Of a DNA stretch of 64,000 bases, positions 62,330 through 64,000 are shown piece by piece. Position numbers and translations under genes: made by a program. Every line of letters begins with the position of its first letter. The stretch's first letter is position 1. This stretch comes from Leeuwenhoekiella blandensis MED217 (GTDB lineage: Bacteria; Bacteroidota; Bacteroidia; Flavobacteriales; Flavobacteriaceae). A model generated the notes under the pieces. It was given only the letters and a program-made list of their open reading frames with translations. It was not told where the DNA came from and did no database searches. The DNA is taken from NCBI RefSeq assembly GCF_000152985.1, contig NZ_CH672395.1, positions 62,001-126,000 of the forward strand, given 5' to 3'.

Positions 62330-64000
62330 CTACAGTCTTCTACTCATTTTTCTGTTGCATTGGGCGGTTCAAGCTCAAGACAGCACGGCTGTAGATTTTT
62401 CAAAGATTCCGCAAGGCGAAAATTTAAAAGTAGGTCTTGTGCTTAGTGGAGGCGGAGCAAAGGGTCTGGCGCATATAGGCGTGCTTAAAGAAATTGAAGC
62501 CGCCGGAATCAAAATAGATTACATAGGCGGCACCAGTATGGGAGCTATTATTGGAGGCTTGTATGCCGCCGGTTACAACGCGCACCAATTAGATTCGATC
62601 TTTGAATCTGTAGATTTTGAAAAGCTTATTCAAGACGATTTGCCGCGTAGTGCACAATCTTTTCACGAGCGTGCAGATCGTGAGCGTTATGCGATCGCGC
62701 TTCCTTTTGAAAAATTCAAGATCTCTTTTCCTTCAGCATTATCAAAAGGTCAAAACATCTATAATCTGTTTACACAACTTACGCATCACGTTCAGGAAAC
62801 CGATGATTTCACAAAATTGTCTATTCCGTTTTTTTGTGTCGCAACAGATGCAGAGAAAGGACAGGCGATTGTATTAGATAAAGGCTGCTTGCCCGAAGCA
62901 ATAACCGCTAGTGGTGCGCTGCCATCACTGTTCAGTCCTGTTGTTTTAGATGATAAAATTCTCATTGATGGGGGTGTGGTTAATAATTACCCGGTTGAAG
63001 AACTGAGAAAGCGAGGCGCTAATTTTATAATTGGTGTAGACGTTCAAGATGGGCTGCGCGATAAAGACGAGTTGAAGAGCGCTCCAGAAATGCTGCTTCA
63101 AATCAATAACTACCGCACGATCGAAGCGATGCGTGATAAGGTTGAACAAACAGATATTTACATCAAGCCTAACATCGACGGGTATACCGTGGTTGATTTT
63201 GACCGTGGGGCAGAAATCATTCAGGGCGGCCAGGATAAAGCCGAAGAATATGATTCAGCATTTAAAAAATTAGCCCATTTACAAGGTTCGGCGTATAAAA
63301 AACCAAATCTTAAACTGAAAACTCAAGATACGCTCCGCATTAAAAGTGTGGCGATCAATGGGAATAGATACTACACCCGCTCTTATATTTTAGGGAAATT
63401 GAAGATCAAGACTCCGGCAAAAATGACGTACACGCAGCTTTTTGACGGAATCAACAATCTGGCGGCGACTAACAACTTTCAGCGTATCAATCATCGTTTA
63501 GAACAGTACGATGATGGTCAAAGTCATCTAGTGCTCGATTTAACCGAAAGTGAGGCGACTACTTATTTGAAAGCCGGGATACATTATGATGATATTTATA
63601 AAAGTGCAGCGCTAATTAATGTTACCAAGAAGCGCTTGCTCTTTAAAAATGATATTGTCTCTTTTGATCTGGCGCTTGGGGATAACATTCGCTATAATTT
63701 TGATTATTATAGTGATAACGGTTTTTATATCGGGTTTGGGTTGCGTTCTCGCTACAATAGTTTTGACAGTCGCGTTGATGCGCGATTTGTTGAGGAGTTG
63801 AATAATCTCCCTTTAGAAAACTTCAATACTCTCGCAGTAGATTATACCGACTTTACCAATCAGGTGTATTTACAAACTTTATTTCAAAAGCAGTTTTCGC
63901 TTAGCTTAGGACTTGAGCATAAATTTTTAAAAATCGATACTGAAAGTATCCGGTTGGAGAATGATAATACGGGTAAGATCTATTTTGATAATAGTCATTA
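62319..64000 (+). CDS. patatin-POTRA-barrel phospholipase, 3' truncated by window
   Basis: The visible 560 residues start MKINYSLLLIFLLHW (signal peptide ending VQAQD) and continue open to the window end. The patatin domain spans about 30-280, with the oxyanion motif LSGGGAKG, nucleophile motif GGTSMGAIIGG and DGGVVNNYP (Asp). A POTRA-like unit follows (about 345-420), and the sequence then enters a beta-barrel-like region (TYLKAGIHYDDIYKS, DIVSFDLALGDNIRYNFDYY). This layout is that of type Vd-like (PlpD-type) patatin/outer membrane barrel proteins. It overlaps uvrC by 11 nt. Confidence 0.88.
   Translation, partial: MKINYSLLLIFLLHWAVQAQDSTAVDFSKIPQGENLKVGLVLSGGGAKGLAHIGVLKEIEAAGIKIDYIGGTSMGAIIGGLYAAGYNAHQLDSIFESVDFEKLIQDDLPRSAQSFHERADRERYAIALPFEKFKISFPSALSKGQNIYNLFTQLTHHVQETDDFTKLSIPFFCVATDAEKGQAIVLDKGCLPEAITASGALPSLFSPVVLDDKILIDGGVVNNYPVEELRKRGANFIIGVDVQDGLRDKDELKSAPEMLLQINNYRTIEAMRDKVEQTDIYIKPNIDGYTVVDFDRGAEIIQGGQDKAEEYDSAFKKLAHLQGSAYKKPNLKLKTQDTLRIKSVAINGNRYYTRSYILGKLKIKTPAKMTYTQLFDGINNLAATNNFQRINHRLEQYDDGQSHLVLDLTESEATTYLKAGIHYDDIYKSAALINVTKKRLLFKNDIVSFDLALGDNIRYNFDYYSDNGFYIGFGLRSRYNSFDSRVDARFVEELNNLPLENFNTLAVDYTDFTNQVYLQTLFQKQFSLSLGLEHKFLKIDTESIRLENDNTGKIYFDNSH

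Overview
The window is a 64 kb chromosomal stretch of a Bacteroidota bacterium, most probably a marine member of the Flavobacteriaceae. The supporting features are the complete Bat (aerotolerance) operon, a type IX secretion PorZ protein, a TonB-dependent receptor, many lipoproteins with a Cys lipobox, a DksA-type protein lacking the zinc cysteines, GTG/TTG starts with weak ribosome binding sites, and repeated TAnnTTTG -7 promoter boxes. The genus cannot be fixed from sequence alone. No rRNA, tRNA, CRISPR array, transposase or prophage was seen.

Layout. 0-7.2 kb: bat operon (BatD-like protein, BatA, BatB, BatC, BatD, BatE). 7.4-9.7 kb: beta-carbonic anhydrase and a SulP anion transporter. 9.7-14.1 kb: cvpA-like gene, a small conserved gene, a CREST-type membrane protein, pheS, a 56-residue membrane protein, a conserved hypothetical gene and gpsA. 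14.1-18.3 kb: a repeat-rich zone with a lipoprotein, a BON-LysM protein and the yicC-gmk-nadD operon. 18.4-20.1 kb: an M43-like metalloprotease and a small secreted protein. 20.1-29.6 kb: two divergent operons forming a sugar/polyol oxidation locus (two DUF1080 proteins, three TIM-barrel isomerase-like proteins, Gfo/Idh dehydrogenase, MFS permease, GMC oxidoreductase with its subunit-3 partner). 29.6-34.5 kb: ASCH protein, GH37 trehalase, azurin, YheT-like hydrolase, bestrophin. 34.7-41.5 kb: thioesterase, EamA transporter, ArsC/Spx-like protein, DinB, DUF3298 lipoprotein, metB-like gene, outer-membrane-type protein, gdhA. 41.6-48.2 kb: porZ, recO, a TonB-dependent receptor and two small orphan genes separated by a broken copy of the receptor's 3' end. 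48.2-50.8 kb: a fusion of two cNMP-binding domains, an acyltransferase and an SGNH hydrolase. 51-56.2 kb: ileS, dksA-like gene, secreted protein, lspA. 56.2-60.2 kb: PAS histidine kinase, 5-FTHF cyclo-ligase, M14-like deacylase, RimK, RimB-like protease. 60.5-64 kb: uvrC and a patatin/POTRA protein cut by the window end.

The most unusual items are: (1) the duplicated, stop-interrupted receptor tail at 47.6 kb, with each tail followed at exactly 21 nt by a different AT-rich orphan gene; (2) the four-domain cNMP/acyltransferase/SGNH fusion; (3) a dispersed intergenic repeat of about 100 bp with at least five good copies, one of which supplies the apparent N-terminus of a transporter; (4) an isoleucyl-tRNA synthetase with a GIHH signature in place of HxGH; (5) the keto-sugar type locus and the RimK/RimB/M14 cluster as functional modules.
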